The position numbers and the translations under genes are program-made. DNA of 36,871 nucleotides from Bacteroidaceae bacterium (lineage in GTDB: Bacteria; Bacteroidota; Bacteroidia; Bacteroidales; Bacteroidaceae). Under the pieces are notes generated by a model. That model was not told the origin of the DNA, did not search any database, and worked only from the letters and a program-made list of their open reading frames with translations. Of this stretch, positions 1 to 6,803 are shown piece by piece (positions within the stretch are counted from its first letter, which is position 1; the number at the start of each line of letters is the position of its first letter). The DNA lies in NCBI GenBank assembly GCA_017445925.1, contig JAFSRW010000071.1, forward strand, positions 1-36,871, given 5' to 3'.

Positions 1-438
1 AACCTCGATACAGCCCGTTGCATGGTCTTGGAAGCTGAGCGTCACAGCGGTTTGGATTGCATAAGGCACGAGTTCTGCAACAGCTTTGCCCTCTGGGTGT
101 TAGGCAGGTTTGTAAAGCTTCAGCTAAAAGACTGGACCATCCTGCTTCGTGCCGCCTATACCGAGGAAGGTCAGCCCCAGGAGTTCCGCTATCAGGCGCA
201 GCGGCATTTCGCCATGTGGAACGATGTGAAGAAGAAACGTCGCGAGTGGATGGATAACAAGACCACCTGCCGCGCCTCGCTTCTTCTCCAACCAACCTCA
301 CGAAAGGTTCAGTTCCCCGACCTCATAGACATCTATCCCCCCAAAAACATCGAGATAGTTAACTCCAAGAGCCGTCGCTACCAGATGCAGGAACGCCTCC
401 GCAAAGTTCCCCGCCAATACGTCTTGCTGAAGGAGTAA
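1..438 (+). CDS. Unidentified protein, 5' truncated by the window edge
   Basis: The frame is open to base 1 (seven codons precede the first ATG at 22), so the true start probably lies outside the window. The visible 145 residues are basic, with a KKKRREW stretch in the middle and a K/R-rich end, and show no signal peptide or membrane segment, so the product is probably cytoplasmic and could bind nucleic acid, but that is only inference from charge. I do not recognise the family. The stop is followed directly by a repeat of the GGGACG type (441-480). No partner gene is visible to the left. Confidence 0.55.
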   Translation, partial: NLDTARCMVLEAERHSGLDCIRHEFCNSFALWVLGRFVKLQLKDWTILLRAAYTEEGQPQEFRYQAQRHFAMWNDVKKKRREWMDNKTTCRASLLLQPTSRKVQFPDLIDIYPPKNIEIVNSKSRRYQMQERLRKVPRQYVLLKE

Positions 439-440
439 CA

Positions 441-487
441 GACACCTTAATGGGACGTGGGACGCTGGGACGCGGGACGTTTTACTT
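441..487 (+). repeat. GGGACG-type dispersed repeat, copy A
   Basis: CACCTTAATGGGACGTGGG followed by GACGCTGGGACGCGGGACGT and TTTAC. The same block recurs at 5915-5930 (truncated), 7646-7690 and, inverted, 14288-14341. In copies A and the inverted one it directly abuts the end of the same coding sequence (the ...FYSALKVK tail), showing that gene tail and repeat were copied together. Confidence 0.8.
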
Positions 488-535
488 AACCTTCAGGGCG
501 CTGTAGAAAGCGTTTGATTTCCTCAAGTTTAGAGG
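482..535 (-). pseudogene. Remnant: 3' tail of a paralogue of the 13505-14296 gene
   Basis: On the minus strand this segment encodes a tail close to EIKRLDAFYSALKVK-stop, the exact C-terminus of the secreted protein at 13505-14296, with nearly identical DNA continuing past the stop into the GGGACG repeat. Only about 16 codons survive; upstream, the tail joins directly to a promoter-like segment (TAAATTTG at 545-552, minus). This looks like a gene from which almost the whole body has been deleted. The longer frame through it (to 760) overlaps the radical SAM gene and is not believed. Confidence 0.7.
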
Positions 536-540
536 ATGGA

Positions 541-640
541 ATAACAAATTTACATTAAGTTCAATAAAAATCCACGTTTTTCTTCGTGCCATTCCAGAAA
601 AAACACCTAAATTTGCGATGCACATTTTTAAACACATAAG
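541..640. promoter_or_regulatory. Bidirectional promoter block, copy 1
   Basis: TAAATTTG at 609-616 (plus) is a perfect TAnnTTTG -7 box 30 bp before the radical SAM gene. A second TAAATTTG lies on the minus strand at 545-552 and points into the gene-tail remnant. The reverse complement of the whole ~95-bp block aligns, with few mismatches, to 17103-17203, which carries the same two opposed -7 boxes. Confidence 0.7.
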
Positions 641-645
641 AAGAA

Positions 646-1728
646 ATGAAAGTAACACCCCTGTCACTCCGCAAGAAGCTCGCTCTGGAGCTTTGGCGAC
701 AACAGGATAAGATAGCACGCAAAGAACATCCACTGAAGCAGCTATTTTGGGAATGCACACTACGTTGCGACCTCAAGTGCCGGCATTGTGGAAGCGATTG
801 CAAGATGCAGTCCGAGAGCAAGGATATGCCCAAGGCCGACTTCCTGCGCGTGCTGGACAGCATAGCCCGTAAGACCAACCCGCACAAGGTTTTCGTCATT
901 ATAACTGGTGGCGAACCGCTGATGCGTAGGGACCTTGAGGAATGCGCCAAGGCAATCTACGACAAAGGTTTCCCATGGGGAATGGTCACCAACGGCCTAC
1001 ACCTCACGCCCCAGCGTTGGATTAGCCTCCAACGGGCTGGTATCCACTCTATGACCATCAGTCTGGACGGATTACAGGAAGACCACAATTGGATGAGGGG
1101 CAACGAGCAAAGCTTTCAGATGGTGAGCAAAGCCATAGATATGCTGGTGGCAAAGGAGGGCTTCCTCTTCGACATAGTAACCTGCGTGAACCGTCGTAAC
1201 TACCCCAAACTCAATGATATAAAGGAATTCCTCATCAGCAAGGGCGTAAAGCGCTGGAGGCTCTTCACCGTCTTCCCTGTGGGCCGAGCCGCCCAAGACC
1301 CCGATATGAGGCTCACCAGCGAGGAGTTCCGAGGTGTCTTTGATTTTATAAAAGGTACGCGCGAGGAAGGGCGCATCCGAGTGGATTACGGCTGCGAGGG
1401 TTTTCTGGGTAACTACGAGGGTGAGGTGCGCAACCGCTTCTACTCCTGTCAGGCAGGCGTCAGCGTAGGTTCCGTAATGGCCGACGGCTCCATAGCTGCC
1501 TGCGCCAGCATCCGCTCCGACTATAATCAGGGCAACATCTACGAGGACGATTTCATGGACGTCTGGGAGAATCGCTACGCTCCTTATCGCAATCGCGAAT
1601 GGATGCGCAAGGGCGAATGCAAGGATTGCTCCTACTTCCGCTATTGTCAAGGCAACGGAATGCATCTGCGTGATGGCGAGGGCAACCTGCTGCTCTGCCA
1701 TCTGAAACGAATAAAAGAAGCAGAATAA
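646..1728 (+). CDS. Radical SAM/SPASM enzyme of an rSAM/lipoprotein system (TIGR04133-like)
   Basis: A 360-residue radical SAM enzyme. The CxxxCxxC motif that binds the [4Fe-4S] cluster and S-adenosylmethionine is C41, C45, C48, with extra cysteines C37 and C52 close by. GGEP is at 88-91. The C-terminus carries a SPASM-type cysteine set (C268, C286, C325, C328, C334, C351; also C250) expected to hold auxiliary iron-sulfur clusters, as in peptide-modifying enzymes. No N-terminal RiPP-recognition (PqqD-like) domain is visible. The next gene, 37 bp on, is a small lipoprotein; this pairing matches the NCBI-defined rSAM/lipoprotein system of Bacteroidales, whose chemistry is, to my knowledge, undetermined. 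The expected role is modification of the lipoprotein or its precursor in the cytoplasm before export; that is inference. ATG at 646 follows a good promoter at 609-616. Confidence 0.9.
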   Translation: MKVTPLSLRKKLALELWRQQDKIARKEHPLKQLFWECTLRCDLKCRHCGSDCKMQSESKDMPKADFLRVLDSIARKTNPHKVFVIITGGEPLMRRDLEECAKAIYDKGFPWGMVTNGLHLTPQRWISLQRAGIHSMTISLDGLQEDHNWMRGNEQSFQMVSKAIDMLVAKEGFLFDIVTCVNRRNYPKLNDIKEFLISKGVKRWRLFTVFPVGRAAQDPDMRLTSEEFRGVFDFIKGTREEGRIRVDYGCEGFLGNYEGEVRNRFYSCQAGVSVGSVMADGSIAACASIRSDYNQGNIYEDDFMDVWENRYAPYRNREWMRKGECKDCSYFRYCQGNGMHLRDGEGNLLLCHLKRIKEAE

Positions 1729-1765
1729 ACAAACACACATAATTAACATTTTAAACAAAAAGAGT

Positions 1766-2227
1766 ATGAAAATTAGATTTTTTAAGTGGTGCAATGTCCT
1801 TCTGACAGCAATGCTTGCCGTACTGGGTTATAGTTGTAAAAACGACGACTATCCCGCTGAGTATGGTGCTCCCAGCGCAGATTATCAGCTTTCGGGCGTA
1901 GTTACGGACGAGGCAGGAAACCCCGTTGGCGGCATCTTGGTTTCTGTTGAGGAAACAGATTATTATAATGATTACAGAGATTATCTGGCTTCCAAAAAGT
2001 CGATGCTCGGAACAGGTGAATACTGGATGAGTTATACAAGCTACGGCAATTCCGATTTGACAAAAATTATAGTCCAGGATGTGGATGGTGAAGCCAACGG
2101 AGGCGAGTTTGCCAACGACACCATAGATATCGACTACGATAACGCCGTAAAGATAAAAGACGGTGACGGCCATTGGTACCATGGTGCCTGGAAGATTACC
2201 CAGAACATCAAACTTAAGAAAAAGTAA
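1766..2227 (+). CDS. Radical SAM-associated putative lipoprotein (TIGR04134-like)
   Basis: A 153-residue protein with a lipoprotein signal peptide: basic MKIRFFK, hydrophobic core, then LGYSC with the lipidated cysteine at C24. Next is a short acidic linker with YPAEYGAP (29-36) and a segment LSGVVTDEAGNPVGGILV that looks like the start of a carboxypeptidase-regulatory-like beta-sandwich. The middle is rich in Tyr, Asp and Asn and the end is basic (KLKKK). It lies 37 bp after the radical SAM gene, probably in the same transcript, which ends at the hairpin at 2250-2284. It is the likely substrate of the upstream enzyme. Which residues are modified, and whether it is cleaved, cannot be seen. 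Confidence 0.85.
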   Translation: MKIRFFKWCNVLLTAMLAVLGYSCKNDDYPAEYGAPSADYQLSGVVTDEAGNPVGGILVSVEETDYYNDYRDYLASKKSMLGTGEYWMSYTSYGNSDLTKIIVQDVDGEANGGEFANDTIDIDYDNAVKIKDGDGHWYHGAWKITQNIKLKKK

Positions 2228-2249
2228 AGCATCAAGCAAACAGAACAGA

Positions 2250-2300
2250 AAAGGCCCGCAAGATTTCTCCTGCTGGGCCTTTATTATTGTTAGCAAAACT
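2250..2300. terminator. Dispersed hairpin with conserved loop, copy 1
   Basis: AGGCCCGCA / TGCTGGGCCT stem with loop AGATTTCTCC, T-rich on the right, then TTATTGTTAGCAAA. It lies between the convergent lipoprotein and membrane-protein genes and can terminate both. The loop and the tail are conserved at other copies, more than a terminator needs. Confidence 0.8.
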
Positions 2301-2303
2301 ACC

Positions 2304-2951
2304 TTAGTTGTCACTCGCCTCGTTGCCTGCTGTAAGGTCGGCAATCTGGTCTAAGGCCTCCTGATATTGGCGTTTGCGGTGAAAATAACCCCAGAGAAAG
2401 AGGGCGATTCCTAATGGCAGACCTATCACAATCATTCCGAAATGAGCAGGTTGTGGCCCTACAATACACCATTTTTGATAGATTTCCCATACCAACCATA
2501 TGGGGAAAACAATGTTCAGTATCAAATCATATCTAAACCCTTGGGTGAAATGATTCTTGGCCAGAATAAGATTCTTCTGAACCTCTACCAGATTACCATC
2601 AAACAGATTTTTCTGGCTTAGTTTGCTTCTATCTCTATGATAATATAACAATCTGAGCGGCAAATAAAGGGATGAAAATATCCAAAAAGGTATAGAAAAA
2701 CCTAAACGATAAACAAAAAAGAAGTAAAACACGGGCACACTTAACAAGGCTGTAACCCAGTTGCTCCTGAACCCGCGGGTCAGTTGCCCCACCTTCTTCT
2801 CCAGCGCCTCCTTAGCCTTGCTGGTCATACGGTCGTTCAGTATCTCCTGCTGATGCAGTTTCTGTTTCAGAATCGCCATCTGCTGGCGCATCTCCTCCAA
2901 TTCGAAATTCTCGTTCATAACGGATGATTTTAAAGATTCTTCACTCTTCAT
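2304..2951 (-). CDS. Membrane protein downstream of an ECF sigma factor, possible anti-sigma partner
   Basis: Up to 215 residues. A charged, coiled-coil-like N-terminal part (about 12-50, FELEEMRQQMAILKQKLHQQ) is followed by four hydrophobic spans in two pairs (about 65-105 and 145-190) and a charged C-terminus. The topology suggests N-terminus in the cytoplasm. It begins 3 bp after the sigma factor stop, so the two are co-transcribed and probably coupled. A regulatory role is inferred only from this position; it has no zinc-binding anti-sigma motif. The first ATG (2951) lies in a short direct repeat that also encodes the end of the sigma factor; the ATG at 2918 (MNENFELEE) is a good alternative start. 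Confidence 0.75.
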   Translation of the reverse strand: MKSEESLKSSVMNENFELEEMRQQMAILKQKLHQQEILNDRMTSKAKEALEKKVGQLTRGFRSNWVTALLSVPVFYFFFVYRLGFSIPFWIFSSLYLPLRLLYYHRDRSKLSQKNLFDGNLVEVQKNLILAKNHFTQGFRYDLILNIVFPIWLVWEIYQKWCIVGPQPAHFGMIVIGLPLGIALFLWGYFHRKRQYQEALDQIADLTAGNEASDN

Positions 2952-2954
2952 TCT

Positions 2955-3437
2955 TCACTCTTCACTCTTCATGTTTTTGAGTTGTTCACGGATTCTGAAC
3001 AGACGAACGCTGACATTCTTGGCTGTGATGCCCACTATCTGCCCTATCTCGTCGTACGAAAGATTCTCCAGCCACAGCAGGACGATGGCGCGGTCGAAGG
3101 GTTGCAACTTGGATATACGCCTATGCAGCATATCCACCTGACGCGTGTCCTCGTCGCGGTCCTCAAACAGATTGATGTTCATGTTCAACCTTTCCGTGGC
3201 CGTGCGGCGTTTCTTTCTGTCGTAAGAGATACAGGTGTTCAGGGCTATACGATAAACCCACGAGCGGATGTTACTACGGTTCTCAAAGCCCTCGAATCCG
3301 TTCCAAAGGTTTATCAGCACCTCCTGAAAGAGGTCGTTCACCTCGTCTTCGTCCTTCGAGAACATGTAGCACACCGTAAAGATAGTGTCTTTTTGTTCCT
3401 TCAGCGTTTCTTCAAACGTTCTTTCTAAATGGTCCAT
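2955..3437 (-). CDS. ECF-type RNA polymerase sigma factor (sigma-70 family)
   Basis: About 160 residues with both ECF domains. Region 2 includes DEVNDLFQEVLINLWNGF and the -10-recognition part RSNIRSWVYRIALNTCISY; region 4 is a helix-turn-helix, LSYDEIGQIVGITAKNVSVR. The upstream ATG at 3464 would add nine residues but lies only about seven bases from the start point expected from the TACCTTTG box at 3478-3485, so ATG 3437 (MDHLERTF) is preferred. The gene is followed at once by a membrane protein, the usual arrangement for membrane-regulated ECF factors. Its last residues (MKSEE) are encoded by a short tandem repeat. The targets are unknown. Confidence 0.92.
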   Translation of the reverse strand: MDHLERTFEETLKEQKDTIFTVCYMFSKDEDEVNDLFQEVLINLWNGFEGFENRSNIRSWVYRIALNTCISYDRKKRRTATERLNMNINLFEDRDEDTRQVDMLHRRISKLQPFDRAIVLLWLENLSYDEIGQIVGITAKNVSVRLFRIREQLKNMKSEE

Positions 3438-3477
3438 TGTAATGTCTGTTGTTGAATCCCACATCCATTAGACGCAG

Positions 3478-3485
3478 CAAAGGTA
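3478..3485 (-). promoter_or_regulatory. -7 box of ECF sigma promoter
   Basis: TACCTTTG on the minus strand fits the Bacteroidetes TAnnTTTG consensus and sits about 40 bp before the preferred start at 3437. The -33 region is not clear. Confidence 0.6.
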
Positions 3486-3552
3486 CAAAAAACTACGCGA
3501 AAACCGAAAAATCTTCCAAAAACCTTTCCAAACACGTCTGGCACAGAACAAA

Positions 3553-3618
3553 ATAAAAGCCCCGCAAGATTTCTCCTGCAGGGGCTATTAAGCTCCTGCG
3601 TTTCGCAACGCAGGAGGG
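3553..3618. terminator. Two adjacent hairpins: conserved-loop element copy 2 plus a strong stem-loop
   Basis: AGCCCCGCA-AGATTTCTCC-TGCAGGGGCT at 3557-3586 is the second copy of the dispersed hairpin. Right beside it, CTCCTGCGTT (3593-3602) pairs with AACGCAGGAG (3607-3616) around TCGC. On the minus strand both lie downstream of the BspA-like gene; the first is followed there by TTTTATTTTG, a plausible terminator. Confidence 0.75.
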
Positions 3619-3694
3619 CTTTTGACGTCATGTTATTCACTTTTTGTTAAATCTAAAAACGAAACGATATCGTCCACGATTTGTTATATAATCA

Positions 3695-4435
3695 CTAGTT
3701 CGTGTAATACTCAATCCCATCATTATAAACCCAAACCCTGTTACAACATTTACCTGATTCTGGGAGGATTACAACCCTCAGATTAGGACATCCATAAAAC
3801 ATATCATAACAGAACTGGCCCTTTCGGATATGAGAACTCCATATCCATTCCCCTTTTACCTTCTTTAGATGATGCCCTCTGATATGGCGCAGGCTTAGAA
3901 AGTGAATTCCTTTTTTCTTCCTGCTTGTCATCCTATACGAATCAGCAGCCTCCACTTCTGCTCTATCATCTAAATTCAATAAAGCAAAATTCTTCCTGTA
4001 TCCCCAGGACGATCCTAAAATATAGGGAATTTCAGTCGCCTTACAACCCCTTGCCGATCGTTTTGAAAAACTTTCCTGAAGATTTGTGTAAATAGTCTCT
4101 TGATAAAGGCATAGATGCGCCAACTCTGCATCAACATAAAGATACGGGGTCTTGTCCGACTTAAAACGTGCACCAGACAGGTCAAGATATGCCAGCCGCC
4201 CAACCTTATCACCCTCCTGTTCCATGTATCCTGCCATTCGTCTTAGGATTTTGAGGTCAGCAGAGTTAAGCTTACCACTCACCACAAGCACACTACATGT
4301 ATCCCTCTCGGCAGGGTTCAGCATCCGGCTCAGACCGCCAGGATACGGATTGTGTATCGTTGTTATTCTTGCTTCCGCAAATAGTATTGCACAGAAGGCA
4401 AACACCCCAAACACAGCAAACTTCTTCATATCCAA
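3695..4435 (-). CDS. Secreted BspA-like leucine-rich-repeat fragment protein
   Basis: A 246-residue protein with an N-terminal signal peptide (about 1-22, ending near FAEA). Degenerate leucine-rich segments follow: LKILRRMAGYM, GRLAYLDLSGARF, HFLSLRHIRGHHL and, near the end, MFYGCPNLRVVILPESG, the typical consensus of the BspA/LRR_5 repeats that Bacteroidales use on surface and secreted proteins. It is much shorter than most BspA proteins and has only one well-formed repeat, so it may be a cut-down member. It has no close operon partner. A likely -7 box (TATCTTTG, 4566-4573 minus) gives a long leader of about 125 bp. Confidence 0.7.
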   Translation of the reverse strand: MDMKKFAVFGVFAFCAILFAEARITTIHNPYPGGLSRMLNPAERDTCSVLVVSGKLNSADLKILRRMAGYMEQEGDKVGRLAYLDLSGARFKSDKTPYLYVDAELAHLCLYQETIYTNLQESFSKRSARGCKATEIPYILGSSWGYRKNFALLNLDDRAEVEAADSYRMTSRKKKGIHFLSLRHIRGHHLKKVKGEWIWSSHIRKGQFCYDMFYGCPNLRVVILPESGKCCNRVWVYNDGIEYYTN

Positions 4436-4565
4436 TTAGTTTAAGATTTCTCTAAATGGCTAAATCACATTCTCCTTTTATATCTATAACGCACAAGCCG
4501 CTGATTTGTAACAACAATGGGCAATATTTAACACTTATTCACACAAATTCAACTCTCAGTCGCGG

Positions 4566-4573
4566 CAAAGATA
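4566..4573 (-). promoter_or_regulatory. Candidate -7 box for the BspA-like gene
   Basis: TATCTTTG followed by GCCGCG on the minus strand, with no other gene for it to serve than 3695-4435. Confidence 0.45.
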
Positions 4574-4592
4574 AGAGTTCTCTGCCTAACGC

Positions 4593-4623
4593 TTGGCTGT
4601 TACTGAGAAAAGTTGTACTTTTA
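4593..4623 (+). promoter_or_regulatory. Candidate promoter of the antitoxin-like remnant and 332-residue gene
   Basis: TTG at 4593-4595 and TACTTTTA at 4616-4623, 20 bp apart, 31 bp before the ATG at 4655. The -7 box departs from the consensus at the last base. Confidence 0.4.
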
Positions 4624-4654
4624 CGGCGTAAAACATTCAAAAGAGAGAAACAAT

Positions 4655-4836
4655 ATGAGTACGCAGGCATTAACAGGACTCCGCGATTATCTTTACGGAA
4701 CACTTTCCACTAACGATATGATGTGGCTTGTTGGGGAATTGCAAAATCAGAACGTGATGCTGCAGAAGGACGCTTTAGAACACACGAAGAAATTTTTGCT
4801 GAACTATTAAATGAAGATTTGACTGAGGCTGTATGA
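4655..4836 (+). pseudogene. Frameshifted small antitoxin-like gene
   Basis: From ATG 4655 the frame reads MSTQALTGLRDYLYGTLSTN then DMMWLVGELQNQ and stops at 4810 (51 residues). The start resembles small Bacteroidales proteins that often sit first in toxin-antitoxin-like pairs. In the -1 frame the DNA continues as AKSERDAAEGRFRTHEEIFA then ELLNEDLTEAV and stops at 4836, which resembles the usual C-terminus of the same small proteins (a GRxxxHEE motif). The most economical reading is one gene broken by a shift, probably with a deletion, near 4735-4755. Its TGA overlaps the ATG of the next gene (ATGA, 4833-4836), so the original pair was translationally coupled. The 51-residue form may still be made. 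The family match is from memory. Confidence 0.6.
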
Positions 4837-5831
4837 AAAGGATTCTATTAGTTAACATCCTGCTACTTGTAACACTTATTTGTTTTGCAGATGAGAAGGC
4901 TGACCTCAAAATGCAGAAAGGCTTAAAGAAGGTGTATGTGACAGAAACAATCACCGATGCCCCATATCCTCCTTATTATGCGACTACTCGTATAACTGTT
5001 GAGAGTCTGTACGAAGTAACAGAATCTACGCCTGATGGTTACATATTAGACGTTCGCAATACCAATGTCACCACAGATATGTGGACAAACAAAAAAGAAA
5101 ACAATTACATCGGGAATCCGGTTTTCTCTTATGAAACCGCGTTGGAAGAAGGTGCTCGTTACATATTTGCCACAGATAAAGCAGGTAAAATCCTGAAGCT
5201 TCTGAATTTTGATGAAGTAAAAGAAAAGAGAAAAGTCGCATTGCACAAATTCTTCTCTGCTGGCATGGTAGAGATTATAACAGATACCTCAGAGACCTAT
5301 CAAGCCGAAATAGAAGACTCCATGGTAAATAAAATTCTGGACGAAATGACCGAGGAGTCTGTCTTAAAGAAGTTCCTCTTTACAATCTCACCGTTGGGAT
5401 TAAACGGAAAGAATATTGTCGACGGTACAGAAGAAGAATATGAGGTGAAAAGGGGTATTAGAATGAAGCGAACATATCAGGTAAAATCCAACGGGGGTAT
5501 CAAATCCTCCTCGTCCTTAAATATGACTCCCGAAGAGGTAAAGCAATATTATATGAAACCATACAAGGATGCTTTTTCCAGATTAAAAGATGAGGATTAC
5601 CCTGATCTGACAGAGGAGGAATTCCATAAATTAGTAACAGAAAAACTTTCTAATTTTAAACCTGAAGACCCTGTTTGTATTACACTAATCCCTGCCTTCA
5701 AGCTTAAAGCCTCAGAAAAGGCCGCCATCACGTTCCTTCCTGACGGATGGGTAAAGACTGTCAATAGCACCTCAAGTATAGATGAATACGGAGAAAACAC
5801 AAAAACCACATATAAGATTTACTGCAAGTAA
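4833..5831 (+). CDS. Secreted protein of unknown function, 332 residues
   Basis: A signal peptide (about 1-19, MKRILLVNILLLVTLICFA) is followed by a soluble, charged, beta-rich-looking protein with one cysteine near the end (YCK). No catalytic motif is recognised. A conserved block FTISPLGLNGKNIVDGTEEE at about 187-206 and the end (LPDGWVKTV... TYKIYCK) recur in a truncated copy at 16861-17089, so this is a small family in the genome. The start overlaps the stop of the antitoxin-like remnant by the ATGA arrangement. Transcription probably ends at the hairpin at 5866-5900. It is probably periplasmic or surface-exposed. Confidence 0.8.
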   Translation: MKRILLVNILLLVTLICFADEKADLKMQKGLKKVYVTETITDAPYPPYYATTRITVESLYEVTESTPDGYILDVRNTNVTTDMWTNKKENNYIGNPVFSYETALEEGARYIFATDKAGKILKLLNFDEVKEKRKVALHKFFSAGMVEIITDTSETYQAEIEDSMVNKILDEMTEESVLKKFLFTISPLGLNGKNIVDGTEEEYEVKRGIRMKRTYQVKSNGGIKSSSSLNMTPEEVKQYYMKPYKDAFSRLKDEDYPDLTEEEFHKLVTEKLSNFKPEDPVCITLIPAFKLKASEKAAITFLPDGWVKTVNSTSSIDEYGENTKTTYKIYCK

Positions 5832-5863
5832 AGTGGTGTAAACAATCTTAAAGCTAAGAACAG

Positions 5864-5930
5864 ATAAGCCCCGCAAGATTTCTCCTGCTGGGGCTTTCTT
5901 ATTGTTAGCAAACCACCTTAATGGGACGTG
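5864..5930. terminator. Dispersed hairpin copy 3 with conserved tail
   Basis: AAGCCCCGCA-AGATTTCTCC-TGCTGGGGCTT (5865-5896), then TTCTTATTGTTAGCAAACC and ACCTTAATGGGACGTGG. The tail is identical to that at 7629-7660 up to the GGGACG array, which is cut short here. Confidence 0.85.
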
Positions 5931-5932
5931 GA

Positions 5933-6622
5933 TTACTTTATTCCGTTTTCTGCCATTATCTGCTTTAGGCGAGCATTCTCTTGTCTGAGGGCATTGATTT
6001 CCGCAGTCAGACGCTCTATGGTCTGGCGTTGAGTCTCGCGTTGACCTAAGCGAGCAGCAGTCATTCGCTCACGTATACCGCCTTCTGTGGTGAATTCACG
6101 GTCTTTAAGTTCAATGTACTTAGCCAGGGCTTTATCCACTTGATGACAGAGACATATTGCCATGTTTGCCAATTCCTCATCGTTCATCTTAACCATCATA
6201 GGCTGATAATCCGCCCATTGGCTGTGGTAACGGCAGAATTGATGGAGGCGGTCAAAGCGGTCATTACGCCCGAACCATTCCGAAAGTCCTTTGCGTTTCA
6301 GATAGTCTTGGTAGTCCTCAAGGAGTTCCTGATTGCTACCACGGGCAATTCCCAACAGTTTCAGTTCTGTCTCTGTTGATGTCTGCCCGTCTGTACTACC
6401 TTCCGCAATGTTCTGCTTGGTGCTGCGAGCAGCCTGTACCATCTGGTCAACGGTGCGATCACCATAACGAGGCAGGAAGCGCTGACAGAACACTTGCGTC
6501 AGTTGGTAAAGCACATCACTGCGCTGATAGAATCTCAGCTCCGTGTAAACCACCGCTTTACGTAGAACGCTAGCGGTACCATCCTGGTAATGTTTTATAG
6601 TGGGGCGTTTGTTAGTGTCCAT
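5933..6622 (-). CDS. Four-helix-bundle protein with suffix domain (S23/IVP-like)
   Basis: A 229-residue protein. The first half (about 15-120; VVYTELRFYQRSDVLYQLTQ, ARSTKQNIAEGS, LGIARGSNQELLEDYQDYL) fits the 23S rRNA intervening-sequence-like four-helix bundle family. The second half matches the Bacteroidales suffix domain, with MVKMNDEELANMAICLCHQV, and ends in a coiled coil (about 195-226, RLTAEINALRQENARLKQIM). The function is unknown; related bundles are suspected to bind RNA or act in mobile-element contexts. ATG 6622 is the only start in keeping with the promoter at 6697-6704. The leader contains a perfect 9-bp-period TCCGG array. Confidence 0.85.
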   Translation of the reverse strand: MDTNKRPTIKHYQDGTASVLRKAVVYTELRFYQRSDVLYQLTQVFCQRFLPRYGDRTVDQMVQAARSTKQNIAEGSTDGQTSTETELKLLGIARGSNQELLEDYQDYLKRKGLSEWFGRNDRFDRLHQFCRYHSQWADYQPMMVKMNDEELANMAICLCHQVDKALAKYIELKDREFTTEGGIRERMTAARLGQRETQRQTIERLTAEINALRQENARLKQIMAENGIK

Positions 6623-6644
6623 TGTTGTTGCTATTTATATGGTT

Positions 6645-6690
6645 AATCCGGTATTTCCGGAATATCCGGAGTCTCCGGATTATCCGGTAT
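6645..6690 (-). repeat. Five-unit 9-bp TCCGG array in the leader of the four-helix-bundle gene
   Basis: TCCGG begins at 6647, 6656, 6665, 6674 and 6683, exactly 9 bp apart. In the transcript, ATCCGGA-GAC-TCCGGAT forms a perfect 7-bp stem, with further alternative pairings between outer units. It lies downstream of the -7 box (6697-6704), so it is transcribed. Confidence 0.9.
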
Positions 6691-6696
6691 TTCATG

Positions 6697-6704
6697 CAAA
6701 GGTA
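6697..6704 (-). promoter_or_regulatory. -7 box of the four-helix-bundle gene
   Basis: TACCTTTG on the minus strand, 75 bp before ATG 6622. Confidence 0.6.
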
Positions 6705-6803
6705 CAAAATTATTTACTTACAATAATCTTATATCCTATTAAAAATAAACTGTGAATTGTGAATACTGTTGAAAAGAAATGGGAGTCGCAAGAATGCGTC
6801 TTG

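Noticed and set aside
482-760. 92-codon minus-strand frame ending in the FYSALKVK tail
   Set aside because: Only the last ~16 codons match a known gene; the rest crosses a promoter block and the radical SAM start. Kept only as a remnant.
1072-1794. 240-codon open frame on the minus strand
   Set aside because: Antisense to the radical SAM gene, whose motifs are unambiguous.
4456-4713. 85-codon plus-strand frame
   Set aside because: No similarity, crosses the candidate promoters of both neighbours and overlaps the antitoxin-like remnant in another frame.
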